Shown one piece after another: positions 1 to 7,890 of a DNA stretch of 29,271 bases (positions within the stretch are counted from its first letter, which is position 1; each line of letters begins with the position of its first letter). Under the pieces are notes generated by a model. It was given only the letters and a program-made list of their open reading frames with translations, was not told the origin of the DNA and searched no databases. The position numbers were made by a program, and so were the translations under genes. The DNA lies in contig PWVH01000125.1 of assembly GCA_003563465.1 (NCBI GenBank), forward strand, positions 1 through 29,271, in the 5' to 3' direction. This DNA is from Coriobacteriaceae bacterium (GTDB lineage: Bacteria; Actinomycetota; Coriobacteriia; Anaerosomatales; SLCP01).

Positions 1-39
1 CGGCTTGTTCCGGTTCACCCGTTCGAGCCGGTGTGCCCA
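1..39 (-). CDS. 5' end of a leftward gene, truncated by the window edge
   Basis: An ATG at 39-37 on the minus strand opens a frame that runs off the left edge after 13 codons (MGTPARTGEPEQA). A strong Shine-Dalgarno GAGGAG lies 6 nt upstream of it on that strand (45-50). A TACAAT -10-like hexamer on the same strand sits at 124-119, about 80 nt upstream. Too little protein is present to name it. The gene would be divergent from the feo operon, so 40-171 would be a shared upstream region. The call rests only on the ribosome-binding site and the open frame. Confidence 0.35.
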
Positions 40-171
40 TCGGCGTCTCCTCGAAGTCGGAGCCGAGGCCCTCGCTGGCAGAGGCGCAGAAGAGAGCCTG
101 TCCATTCCGGTGGAGGGGATTGTACCGCAGCGCGCCACTTAAGGCTCTCACGCAGCGCGGGCAAAGGAGTC

Positions 172-199
172 TTGACTATCGTCACCCCGAGGCTATAGT
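172..199 (+). promoter_or_regulatory. sigma-70-type promoter of the feo operon
   Basis: TTGACT at 172-177 and TATAGT at 194-199 are separated by 16 nt, close to the housekeeping consensus. The expected transcription start is near 206, which gives feoA a leader of about 90 nt. Confidence 0.65.
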
Positions 200-214
200 A
201 TGTGGGCAGACATA

Positions 215-234
215 GACTTAGCCGATACTAAGTC
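215..234 (+). promoter_or_regulatory. palindromic operator candidate, feo promoter
   Basis: GACTTAG (215-221) and CTAAGTC (228-234) form a perfect 7-bp inverted repeat around a 6-nt spacer. It lies just downstream of the predicted start of the feo transcript. TTAG/CTAA half sites resemble those of DtxR/IdeR-type iron regulators, so iron-dependent repression by roadblock is the natural guess. The regulator itself is not in the window. Confidence 0.45.
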
Positions 235-296
235 CGCAGCTTTCTGGTCTACATATGCCATATGAACGATCGAAAGACAATCGCAGGGAGTGTTCT

Positions 297-539
297 ATGA
301 AAGCCGACAGCGACAAGATCTGTTCACTCGATAGCTTGAGAAGCGGGGAGAGATTCAGGGTACGCTCGATCGATGACGAGATTGCTCGAATAACCGCTCT
401 GCGTTTCGGCATGGGCGAAGGCTCCACCATCGAGTGCGTGACGCGTATTCCCGCTGGGCCGATAGTGGTCAGGTCGGGACGTCAAGAGATCGCTGTCGGC
501 CGCGCGTTGGCCAAGCGAATCACCGGACGCCAGGAGTAG
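297..539 (+). CDS. feoA: FeoA-like ferrous iron transport accessory protein
   Basis: This is an 80-residue protein with the SH3-like FeoA fold. Recognisable parts are the L-xx-L-xx-G-x4-V segment near residue 10, the R-L/F-G-M-x-G-x3-I block near residues 38-48 (seen as LRFGMGEGSTIE), and a C-terminal G-R-x-EIAVGRALAKRI segment typical of FeoA. FeoA is a small cytoplasmic partner of the FeoB ferrous iron permease and is thought to modulate its activity. The ATG at 297 is chosen because AGGGAG (285-290) lies 6 nt upstream; an upstream in-frame start at 255 has no such site. feoB follows after 60 nt in the same direction. The size is normal for the family. Confidence 0.88.
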   Translation: MKADSDKICSLDSLRSGERFRVRSIDDEIARITALRFGMGEGSTIECVTRIPAGPIVVRSGRQEIAVGRALAKRITGRQE

Positions 540-599
540 GGCGTCGAGAACTCCTGGCCTTCATCTGCCTGCAGGATTCGATTCGGAAAGCGAGCGAGA

Positions 600-2501
600 A
601 TGCCTTCAAGCAACGAGCAACTCGAGAGATCCTTCGAGCCAGGCCCGGAAAGCCATTCCCACCCGGCCGCTGTGGTTCCGACACATGAAGGTGCGGCGAC
701 GGTGGTGCTGGCCGGGAACCCGAACGTCGGCAAGTCGGTCGTGTTCTGCGGGCTCACGGGGACCTACGTCGAAGTCAGCAACTTCCCGGGAACCACCGTC
801 GAGCTCATGAAGGGCGCGTACGGGGAGAACGATCTCATAGACACACCCGGCATCTACGGCGTCTCCTCTCTGAACGACGAGGAAAGGGTGGCTCGCGATG
901 TCATCCTCGACGCCGATGTCGTCATCAATGTCGTGGACGCGGTGCATCTGGAACGAGACCTGTTCTTGACCCTCCATCTGGTGGATATGGGCAAGCGGAT
1001 GATAGTAGCGCTGAACATGGCCGACGAGGCCAGGTCCAGCGGGGTGAAGGTAGACCGCGATCTGCTGGAGGACCTTCTCGGCGTCCCGGTGATAGAGACC
1101 GTGGCCACACGCGGAGAGGGAATCGAGGAGCTCAAAACCCGGGCTCTGACCGATGCGCGCGTGGGTCACGCCGACCCGGAGCTCGAACCCGAACTCGTGC
1201 TCATGGCGTCTCGAGTCGGCTCGCGGGCGGAGGCGATGTTGATAATCGAAGGAGACGAGGCCGTAGCCGAGCGTCACGGCATCGAGCCGGGGAACGAGCG
1301 AGACCGCATCTACATCCGACGGCGAGAGCGCGTGAACGATTTCGTGGGGCATGTGGTGGAGCACACGGAGGAGGAGGCCGGAGTCAAGGCGCGACTCTCC
1401 TCGGCGATGATGCACCCCGCCACAGGCTTACCCCTTCTCGGCGTGCTGCTCTTCGGCATGTACAAGGTCTTGGGAGAGTGGCTGGCTGGAGGCTTGGTCG
1501 ACTGGCTGGAAGAGGCGTTCTTCGAGGCGACCTTCATACCGTTCGTCGAAGGGCTCACGGGACGCCTGTTCGCCGAGGGTGGAGCGATGTTCACTATCAT
1601 CGCAGGCGAGTTCGGCGTATTGACCATGACACCGATGTATCTATTCGGCGTGATTCTGCCGCTCGTCACCGGATTCTATGTGTTGCTGGCTCTGCTCGAG
1701 GACTCCGGCTATCTGCCGAGGATCGCGGCGCTGGCGGATCGGTCGCTCTCGTCGATGGGGCTGAACGGACGAGCGATAATCCCATTCATCCTGGGCCTCG
1801 GATGCGTCACGATGGGCACGCTTACCACGCGCATCCTCGGCAGCAGACGCGAGCGCGTGATAGCCACGGCCTTGATGGCGATAGCTATACCATGCTCGGC
1901 GCAGATCGCGGTCATCGCGGCATTGATGGCCGGCGTGGGACCGGCCTATGCGGCCGGGTATTTCGGGGCGCTGGTGGCGATCTTCGTGACGGTGGGCACG
2001 CTTCTCAACAGAGTCACTCCAGGCGTGTCGACCGATCTGTTGATCGACCTGCCGACGCTGCGGCTGCCCCGTCTGGACAACGTGTTACGCAAGTCGTTCA
2101 TGAAGGTCTATCACTTCATGAAGGAAGTCACGGTCTTTTTCTTGGCAGGAGCGCTGTTCATCTCGATTCTTGAGGTCACGGGCGCGCTGGGCTCGATACA
2201 GGCTATAGCCACCCCGCTCACCGTGGGCTGGCTGGGGCTGCCTGCCGATGCCGCGACAGCGTTCGTGATGGGCTTCGTGCGACGCGACTTCGGTGCGGCC
2301 GGGTTCTTCACGATGAGCCTGACCGCGGCGCAGCTACTCGTAGCGATGGTTACGATAACGCTCTTCGTGCCGTGCGTCGCAAGCGTCATGGTGATTTGGA
2401 AGGAGCGCGGTCCCGGATACGTGGCAGGCCTGTTCGTAGGCTCTGTGGGAATCGCCTTCTTCACGGGTGGCCTGCTTGCACGTCTGATCGGGGTGGCGTA
2501 G
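600..2501 (+). CDS. feoB: ferrous iron transport protein FeoB
   Basis: This 633-residue membrane GTPase imports Fe2+ across the cytoplasmic membrane. The N-terminal G domain shows G1 GNPNVGKS (39-46), the G2 region NFPGTT (61-66), G3 DTPG (81-84) and G4 NMAD (139-142). A helical GDI-like region follows to about residue 260. The membrane part begins at HPATGLPLLGV and carries two Gate-type repeats; the final GFVRRDFGAAGFF block is characteristic of FeoB. A non-conserved, His-containing tail of about 35 residues precedes the G domain. At 633 residues it is shorter than the 700-770 usual for proteobacterial FeoB but within the range of short anaerobe forms. It is cotranscribed with feoA and the Cys-rich mini-protein downstream. 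The start has GGAAAG (585-590) 9 nt upstream. Confidence 0.95.
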   Translation: MPSSNEQLERSFEPGPESHSHPAAVVPTHEGAATVVLAGNPNVGKSVVFCGLTGTYVEVSNFPGTTVELMKGAYGENDLIDTPGIYGVSSLNDEERVARDVILDADVVINVVDAVHLERDLFLTLHLVDMGKRMIVALNMADEARSSGVKVDRDLLEDLLGVPVIETVATRGEGIEELKTRALTDARVGHADPELEPELVLMASRVGSRAEAMLIIEGDEAVAERHGIEPGNERDRIYIRRRERVNDFVGHVVEHTEEEAGVKARLSSAMMHPATGLPLLGVLLFGMYKVLGEWLAGGLVDWLEEAFFEATFIPFVEGLTGRLFAEGGAMFTIIAGEFGVLTMTPMYLFGVILPLVTGFYVLLALLEDSGYLPRIAALADRSLSSMGLNGRAIIPFILGLGCVTMGTLTTRILGSRRERVIATALMAIAIPCSAQIAVIAALMAGVGPAYAAGYFGALVAIFVTVGTLLNRVTPGVSTDLLIDLPTLRLPRLDNVLRKSFMKVYHFMKEVTVFFLAGALFISILEVTGALGSIQAIATPLTVGWLGLPADAATAFVMGFVRRDFGAAGFFTMSLTAAQLLVAMVTITLFVPCVASVMVIWKERGPGYVAGLFVGSVGIAFFTGGLLARLIGVA

Positions 2502-2515
2502 GGGTGACTCACACG

Positions 2516-2710
2516 ATGAAGATACGATGCCCCGAGTGCGGCCTTCTCGCCGAAGGAGTTCGTTGTGTCCGGTGCAACGCGCTCAAGATCACCTCGTGCT
2601 CCGGCGCTTGCTCCAAGTGTGTAGAAACCTGCGCTCCGGCCCAAGCGCCCTCCGATGGACCCGGCAAGGCGCCCGATACCGTTCGCCGGACACGCTTTTC
2701 GAGACTCTGA
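2516..2710 (+). CDS. Cys-rich mini-protein downstream of feoB
   Basis: This 64-residue protein has eight cysteines in its first 39 residues: C5xxC8, C17xxC20, C28xxxC32xxC35 and C39. The rest is a short polar Pro/Arg tail. The spacing suggests a zinc ribbon or a small metal or Fe-S binding module; no catalytic family is recognisable. The gene starts 14 nt after the feoB stop with AGGGG upstream, so it is very probably in the feo operon. Small Cys-rich proteins next to feoB occur in many bacteria and are thought to take part in iron delivery, but this one is not the usual FeoC winged helix. Function is inferred only from position and cysteine content. Confidence 0.7.
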   Translation: MKIRCPECGLLAEGVRCVRCNALKITSCSGACSKCVETCAPAQAPSDGPGKAPDTVRRTRFSRL

Positions 2711-2747
2711 GCCGGAGTTAGCAAGATCCGGCACGCTCTCGGCACGA

Positions 2748-2769
2748 TGTCACAACGGCGTGCTAGGCT
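2748..2769 (+). promoter_or_regulatory. candidate dinG promoter with PafBC-like element
   Basis: TAGGCT (2764-2769) is a -10-like hexamer that ends 6 nt before the GTG at 2776, so transcription would start at or next to the start codon. TGTCA (2748-2752) begins 16 nt before the -10. As recalled, that is the spacing of the LexA-independent, PafBC-dependent recA promoter element of mycobacteria (TGTCRG...TAnnnT). The match is partial, because the G after TGTCR is absent. No normal -35 is visible. Confidence 0.35.
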
Positions 2770-2775
2770 TGTCGC

Positions 2776-5667
2776 GTGATGAGCCCAGGCCTATCGCGCT
2801 TCCTCGCTTCGGGCACCGACCCGGATGTGGCTGACGCATACGCACGCATCGCCGAACGCGCACGCGACGAGTCGTTCGGATTCGAAGAGGAATTCGCGCT
2901 TGTAGACATCGAGACAACGGGATTCGATCCGCGACACGATGAGGTCATCGAGGTCGCAGCCGCGATAATGCGCGGGCCGGAGGTCTTGGAGTCTTTCGAG
3001 ACGCTGGTGAATCCAAGACGACCTGTCCCGCCCGAGATCACGAGACTCACAGGCATCACCGACGCTCAAGTCGCGAGTGCGCCGCCACTCGAGGCGGCGA
3101 TTCTCGATCTGTCGGAGTTCGTAGGCGGTCGCGACATCGTTGCACACAACGCGCCGTTCGAGCGGCGTTTCCTGGGAGGGCCGTCGGGAGCGGGGCGGTT
3201 TCCAGGAGAGTGGATCGACACGCTTCAGCTCGCTTTGATCGCGTTCCCTCGCCTGTCGAGCCACCGGCTATGCGATATCGCCGAGGCCTTCGGAGGAAGT
3301 GCGGCCAGCCACCGTGCAGCAGACGATGTCCAGGCGCTGACCACGGTCTGGCGGGCCATACTGTGCGGTCTTGCCGACCTGGGCCCGTCGCTTCTCGGCA
3401 AGCTGGCCGCCTTCGGATCTTCGTCCGAGTGGCCGCAGCGCACCGTGCTTGCGCATCTTGCTGCGGGATCGAAAGCCACCGCCTTCGACCTCGCAGAGGC
3501 GCGGTCTTCCCGGGCCATGGCCGTGCGATGTCCGGCGCTACTCGATGCGGAGGAGATCGAGTGCAGATGCCCCGCACCCGATGAAGTGGCGACGGACTTC
3601 GCTCCGGACGGTGTGGCAGGCAGGATGTACGAGGGATACGAGAGCCGAGACGAACAGTCACTCATGGCGCTTGCCACCAATCGCGCGCTTGCCGAGGGCA
3701 CGTGCGTCGCAGTCGAAGCCGGCACCGGGGTGGGCAAATCGCTCGCGTACTTGGCCCCTGCGGCACGCTTCGCGCACCTGAACGGTGTCGGGGTAGGGGT
3801 AGCGACCAAGACCAATGCCTTGATGGACCAGCTCGTACATGGAGAACTGCCCGCTCTGTGCGCCGCGATGGAATCACCGATTCGCTTTGTCTCGCTCAAG
3901 GGATACGAACACTATGTCTGCCTGCGCAAGCTAGACCGTCTCGCGGGCTCTCTCAAGGATGCGGATTCTGCCGGGGTCGGTGCCGTCGCAGCGCTTCTCG
4001 CATGGACGGTCCAGAGCTCATGGGGCGACTTGGGCTCCGCGAACGTCCATCTCAGCCGCGAGACCCGGACAGAGGTCACGGCTTCCGTGGCGGACTGCAC
4101 CCGTAAGCAATGTCGCTTCTATCCGCATCTTTGTTTCGTGCATGGTGCGCGCCGGCGCGCAGCCTCGGCACACGTGGTCGTCACCAATCACGCCCTGCTC
4201 TTTCGCGACGTGGTCGCGGCTGGCGGCATACTGCCGCCGATACGCCACTGGATCGTCGACGAGGCGCACGCAGCGGAATCCGAGGCGCGCAGGCAGCTGT
4301 CCATGGAATGCTCGCGTCTGGAGCTGTCTGTCGTACTGGGGGCACTCGGGGCATCGCGCGGCGGTCTGCTGGAGACGATGCGCAAGAAGACGCGCGCTCT
4401 CGAGCCGGCAGGGGATTCGGACGCGTTGCGGGCGGCTGCCAGGATGGAGAGCGGCGCTTCAGAGGCGCTGACGCTGACGGGCTCGCTCTTCGAGTTCGTG
4501 CACGAACTGGTGCCCGCAGAGTCAGACGGCTACGACACTGAAGAGTTGCGGGTCGACAGAAGATTGCGCGAAAGCGGGGCTTGGGGGCACGTGGACAGCG
4601 TCGGCCGGTCGCTTGCCACGCGGCTCGACACGTTGCTGGAAGCAGGACGTCGGCTTACGACCACCCTCGAAGCCGAGGGGCTCAGGACGGTCGAGGTGCG
4701 TGCCGATCTGGCGGGACTACTCATGAGGCTTGCCGATCAGAGCATCGCGCTTGCAACCATTATCGACGGCGAGGCCGAGGAGTACGTATACCACTGCACG
4801 ATAGATCGCCGGCCCGGCGGACGCGCCGATCGGCTGGCGGCCTCGCGTCTCGATGTGGGCGAAGCTCTAGCCGAGGCGTTCTATCCACGGATACGTTCGA
4901 TTGTCTACACCTCGGCCACTATCGCCGCCGGCGAGGATTTCAGCCATTTCGCGCACGCGGTCGGTCTCGATCGGCTGCCCGAGGAGTCGTGCGAGATGGT
5001 GCGACTTCCTTCCTCGTACGACTTCGAGCGGCAGATGGCTGCGTTCGTGCCGACCGATCTTGCCGAACCGCGCTCGCCGAAATACCTCGCCGATCTGGAG
5101 AGGGTGCTGCTCGACATCCATCTCGCCATGGATGGCTCGGTGCTCACGCTGTTCACCAACCGCCGCGACATGGAGCACCTGTATCGCGTGTTGGCGCCGC
5201 GGCTCGCTGAGAAGGGCCTCACGCTTCTCGTTCAAAGCCTCGGAATCTCGACGAAGCGACTGAGGGACGAGTTCCTCGCCGACGAGAGATCCTCCCTCTT
5301 CGCGACGAAATCGTTCTGGGAGGGGTTCGACGCTCGTGGAGACACGCTTCGTTGCGTGGTCGTGCCGAAGCTGCCCTTCGGGCAATTAGGCGACCCCTTG
5401 ACCCAGGAGCGTGAGGAGCGTTACGGGAAGGCCTCGTGGGACCGCTTCTATCTGCCCGAGGCGATCATCGAGCTCAAACAGGCTGCAGGCCGCCTGATAC
5501 GCTCGAACAGGGATACGGGCTGTTTGGTCATCGCCGATTCGCGAGTGCTTGGACAAAGGTACGGTAGACGCTTCCTGGCCTCACTGCCCGTCCGAGAGGT
5601 CGAGTCACTGCCCTCTGAGATGATGATCGAAAGGATCTCTTCGAGGTTCGGAAGGTCTTCGCGGTAG
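2776..5667 (+). CDS. dinG: DnaQ-type exonuclease fused to DinG family helicase
   Basis: This 963-residue fusion would trim and unwind DNA during repair. Residues 40-200 are a DEDDh 3'-5' exonuclease with DIETTG (44-49), HNAPFE (124-129, where Glu replaces the usual Asp of HNxxFD) and HRAADD (179-184). Residues 290-963 are an XPD-like superfamily 2 helicase. Its Walker A is EAGTGVGKS (314-322) and its DEAH box lies at 495-498. Four cysteines (C382, C441, C446, C453) have the spacing of the DinG/XPD Fe-S cluster, and QAAGRLIRS near residue 910 is helicase motif VI. The same fusion is known from Gram-positive bacteria. The GTG at 2776 is directly followed by an ATG at 2779; no Shine-Dalgarno is present, which suggests a leaderless message. 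The gene ends 10 nt from the convergent pafC. Confidence 0.9.
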   Translation: MMSPGLSRFLASGTDPDVADAYARIAERARDESFGFEEEFALVDIETTGFDPRHDEVIEVAAAIMRGPEVLESFETLVNPRRPVPPEITRLTGITDAQVASAPPLEAAILDLSEFVGGRDIVAHNAPFERRFLGGPSGAGRFPGEWIDTLQLALIAFPRLSSHRLCDIAEAFGGSAASHRAADDVQALTTVWRAILCGLADLGPSLLGKLAAFGSSSEWPQRTVLAHLAAGSKATAFDLAEARSSRAMAVRCPALLDAEEIECRCPAPDEVATDFAPDGVAGRMYEGYESRDEQSLMALATNRALAEGTCVAVEAGTGVGKSLAYLAPAARFAHLNGVGVGVATKTNALMDQLVHGELPALCAAMESPIRFVSLKGYEHYVCLRKLDRLAGSLKDADSAGVGAVAALLAWTVQSSWGDLGSANVHLSRETRTEVTASVADCTRKQCRFYPHLCFVHGARRRAASAHVVVTNHALLFRDVVAAGGILPPIRHWIVDEAHAAESEARRQLSMECSRLELSVVLGALGASRGGLLETMRKKTRALEPAGDSDALRAAARMESGASEALTLTGSLFEFVHELVPAESDGYDTEELRVDRRLRESGAWGHVDSVGRSLATRLDTLLEAGRRLTTTLEAEGLRTVEVRADLAGLLMRLADQSIALATIIDGEAEEYVYHCTIDRRPGGRADRLAASRLDVGEALAEAFYPRIRSIVYTSATIAAGEDFSHFAHAVGLDRLPEESCEMVRLPSSYDFERQMAAFVPTDLAEPRSPKYLADLERVLLDIHLAMDGSVLTLFTNRRDMEHLYRVLAPRLAEKGLTLLVQSLGISTKRLRDEFLADERSSLFATKSFWEGFDARGDTLRCVVVPKLPFGQLGDPLTQEREERYGKASWDRFYLPEAIIELKQAAGRLIRSNRDTGCLVIADSRVLGQRYGRRFLASLPVREVESLPSEMMIERISSRFGRSSR

Positions 5668-5677
5668 GGGCGAGCCT

Positions 5678-6595
5678 TCAGGCCTCGCCGGCCGCGAGCG
5701 CAGCGACGGCGGAGCGAACCTCGGGCGGCTCGAGTACTTCCGCGCGTCCCAGGTAGGAGGTCACCTGCCGAGCGATCCATTCGGTTCCTGCGTAGGGCAC
5801 CTCGACGAGAGTGCCGGTTTCGTCCGCGAAGATCGCGCGAACACCAGGCCATTCGCGTTCCGGCACCTCTTCTCCGCTTGCCAGACGAACGCGCGCGACA
5901 GGAAGGCCATCTATCGGCAGGGCTGCGCCTGCGGGAGTGAAGGTGCGAGCCGGGAACGTCTCCCCTATGGGGTCGGCCTGCTGGATGCGGTCTGCACGGA
6001 AAGTGCGCAGCGCGCAGGCTCTACGGCAGTAGGCCTCGACATACCACGTTCCGCGCTCGTTCAGCAGCGCAAGCGGCTCGATGACCCGTTCTACGGCCTG
6101 GTCTCTGCCTGAAGACTGGTAGCGAAGCCGGATCGCCTCGCGATTCTGAATCGCCAGAGCAAGAGCGGAATAGATTTCGGCGATAGGAGCGGTCGCCGAG
6201 CGCACAGTCCGTTCGAGGTCGGCGGGGTCGACATCGCTTGTCGCAGAGAGCAAGCGGACCACAAGGGCGTCGTCGGCGGCGTATCCGGCAGACTGAAGCG
6301 CCGCCGCGAGAGCTCGAGCCTCGGCGGCGGTCAGGCGAACGCGCCGGTCGAGAGCGGGGAGGTCGGCCCAGACGTGCGCTGCGCCGTTCTCGACGTAGAC
6401 GGGGACCAGGCAGAGCGGATCGTAAGGATCGGTGCCACAGACAGAGAGCAGCTCGAGGTCGGCAGCGACCTCGGCGACCGAGGCACCGAGCATGGTGGCC
6501 AGCGAGTCCAAAGGTATCGTCCGGTCACGGGTCAGGTGAGCGACCAAGGCGAGCATGCGCCGCGCCCGCTCGGATGTCTTCTGCCTCTCACGCAT
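5678..6595 (-). CDS. pafC: WYL-domain transcriptional regulator, PafC-like
   Basis: This 305-residue protein has an N-terminal winged-helix region (about 1-70), a middle WYL domain and a C-terminal WCX extension. The WYL core is recognisable around LRYQSSG...VIEPLALLNERGTWYVEAYCR and the following RTFRADRI segment. PafB and PafC form a heterodimer or fused activator that drives LexA-independent DNA-damage genes in actinobacteria. The ATG at 6595 overlaps the pafB stop by 8 nt (ATGCGTGA), the typical sign of translational coupling; a longer version from 6616 is possible but lacks a better ribosome site. Unlike in mycobacteria, no proteasome or pup ligase genes flank it; its neighbour is a DinG helicase. 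Confidence 0.82.
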   Translation of the reverse strand: MRERQKTSERARRMLALVAHLTRDRTIPLDSLATMLGASVAEVAADLELLSVCGTDPYDPLCLVPVYVENGAAHVWADLPALDRRVRLTAAEARALAAALQSAGYAADDALVVRLLSATSDVDPADLERTVRSATAPIAEIYSALALAIQNREAIRLRYQSSGRDQAVERVIEPLALLNERGTWYVEAYCRRACALRTFRADRIQQADPIGETFPARTFTPAGAALPIDGLPVARVRLASGEEVPEREWPGVRAIFADETGTLVEVPYAGTEWIARQVTSYLGRAEVLEPPEVRSAVAALAAGEA

Positions 6596-7553
6596 GGAGG
6601 TCAGCCACCTCGGCAAGCCCAGCGTGCAACTCTTCGGCCAGCTCTGGAGGTGCGACGATCTCGATACCGGGGCCGTTTGCGATCACCCAACGCAACAGGC
6701 GGCGCACACTGCGCGCGCTAACACGCCACAAGACCCGGTCATCCTCGCGTTGCAACACTCCGACGTTCCCTACCAGGGCAGCCGTCCTCCATGCTACAGA
6801 AGGGCCGAAGCTCAACGTGGCCTCGAACGGCTCTTTAGAACCGTACTGGAAAGGGAGGCCGATGAAGTCGCTCACATCGAAGCCCTCCGGGACCTCGAAA
6901 TCCGGGGTCTTGGGACGCGACAGGTCTACGTCGACCGCATTCATCCGCGATACGGCGTAGACTCGAGTCTCATCGCGGCCGGTATCCCGCCCGACGAGAT
7001 ACCAGCGACCCTCGCGAAGAAAGAGCCCGAACGGCTCTGCGGTGCGGACGGCACGCTGCCCGGCGGCGTTGATGTAGTCGAAGGACACCAGCTTGCGGGC
7101 GGAGATCGCCTCGGAAAGGGAAACGACAGCCGCGCCCTGCTCGCTAGGACGTTCATCGGCCAGGTGTGCGGTGGCGGCAGTTGGGACTTCAGAGGCCGAA
7201 GTGATCTTGGCGAGCGCGTAGCGGAGATCGTCACCAAAAGGGAAAGCAGGGTCGGCGAGCAGGGCTGCCGAGGCGACACGCAAGGAAGCCTCTGCCTCCG
7301 GCGAGAGCGTGACTTCCGCAGCGAAGGTGCGATCGGTATCCAGCCGGTATGCTCCTTCGGGAGTGGAGTCGATGACCAGTCCCGCTGCCCGCAGCCTCTC
7401 TTTGTCTCGCTCGAACATGCGCAAGAACGCTGTCTCGTCCTGATCCTTCGGATAACCGGGGACTTCCGCGCGGATCCGCTCCGCGCTCACCGGAACACGA
7501 GCGGCGGCAAGGAATAGGGCAAGGTTGACGATACGTTCTGCAGGCTCGGTCAC
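6588..7553 (-). CDS. pafB: WYL-domain transcriptional regulator, PafB-like
   Basis: This 321-residue protein begins with a helix-turn-helix segment (about residues 5-65, including ERIVNLALFLAAARVPVSAE). A WYL domain follows in the middle, with the core FDYINAAGQRAVRTAEPFGL...GRWYLVGRD and RVYAVSRM, and then a C-terminal WCX region. It is the first gene of a two-gene operon with pafC. The GTG start at 7553 has GGGGAG about 6 nt upstream. A TAGAAT -10-like hexamer lies at 7586-7581 on the minus strand without a clear -35. PafB-type WYL proteins sense DNA damage, probably through single-stranded DNA bound by the WYL domain, and act together with PafC. Confidence 0.82.
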   Translation of the reverse strand: MTEPAERIVNLALFLAAARVPVSAERIRAEVPGYPKDQDETAFLRMFERDKERLRAAGLVIDSTPEGAYRLDTDRTFAAEVTLSPEAEASLRVASAALLADPAFPFGDDLRYALAKITSASEVPTAATAHLADERPSEQGAAVVSLSEAISARKLVSFDYINAAGQRAVRTAEPFGLFLREGRWYLVGRDTGRDETRVYAVSRMNAVDVDLSRPKTPDFEVPEGFDVSDFIGLPFQYGSKEPFEATLSFGPSVAWRTAALVGNVGVLQREDDRVLWRVSARSVRRLLRWVIANGPGIEIVAPPELAEELHAGLAEVADLHA

Positions 7554-7890
7554 ACGCGCTCCCCTCGGCCGATAGACCTGATTCTATCCCACACACCGAA
7601 GTGGATGCGGCCCGTGGCTGTCGAGAAGTCCGGGAACGAAACGAGCCGCGTGGGGGGACGCGGCTCGTCTTTGTCGAGCCGGCGGAATCCGCCCTGAGGG
7701 GGGAGGAGAGGGCGGGTCGCCTGGCTCGGTCTACGTGGGTAGCAACGCTCATGCCAATCCGTGTAGGGCGCGGACTGCCTATAGCGTGTGCTTCCCCCCG
7801 TCGCTACGGGATGCTATATGTGACAGAAGAAGGGGTCAAGTAGAGAGCCGGTTCGCACCGAGGTGCCGGTTTACGGAAGGAGACCCGGAA
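7554..7890. other. 337-bp divergent intergenic region
   Basis: The region lies between the divergent pafB and the coiled-coil membrane protein. It holds the pafB -10 candidate (7581-7586), the orphan terminator-like hairpin (7641-7668) and a TGCTATAT extended -10-like sequence near 7810-7818 for the rightward gene. A small inverted repeat, GCACC/GGTGC, lies near 7856-7867 just before the ribosome-binding site. Open frames here lack ribosome sites and protein character, so I see no gene. Confidence 0.5.
7641..7668 (+). terminator. perfect 11-bp hairpin, terminator-like, no gene assigned
   Basis: ACGAGCCGCGT (7641-7651) pairs perfectly with ACGCGGCTCGT (7658-7668) across a six-G loop and is followed by CTTTGT. 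On the minus strand it is preceded by ACAAAG and followed by TTTCGTT, so it could end transcripts in either direction. It sits between divergent genes, where no terminator is expected. Confidence 0.6.

Noticed and set aside
33..215. Open frame of 60 codons at the left end, plus strand
   Set aside because: No ribosome site, and it overlaps the feo promoter; composition does not look coding.
606..1415. A 269-codon minus-strand frame inside feoB
   Set aside because: It lies opposite the intact FeoB G domain and encodes a His/Arg-rich sequence typical of antisense frames in GC-rich DNA.
2711..2732. GCCGGA/TCCGGC inverted repeat after the Cys-rich mini-protein
   Set aside because: Only 6 bp with a 10-nt loop and no T tract, so it is not convincing as a terminator.
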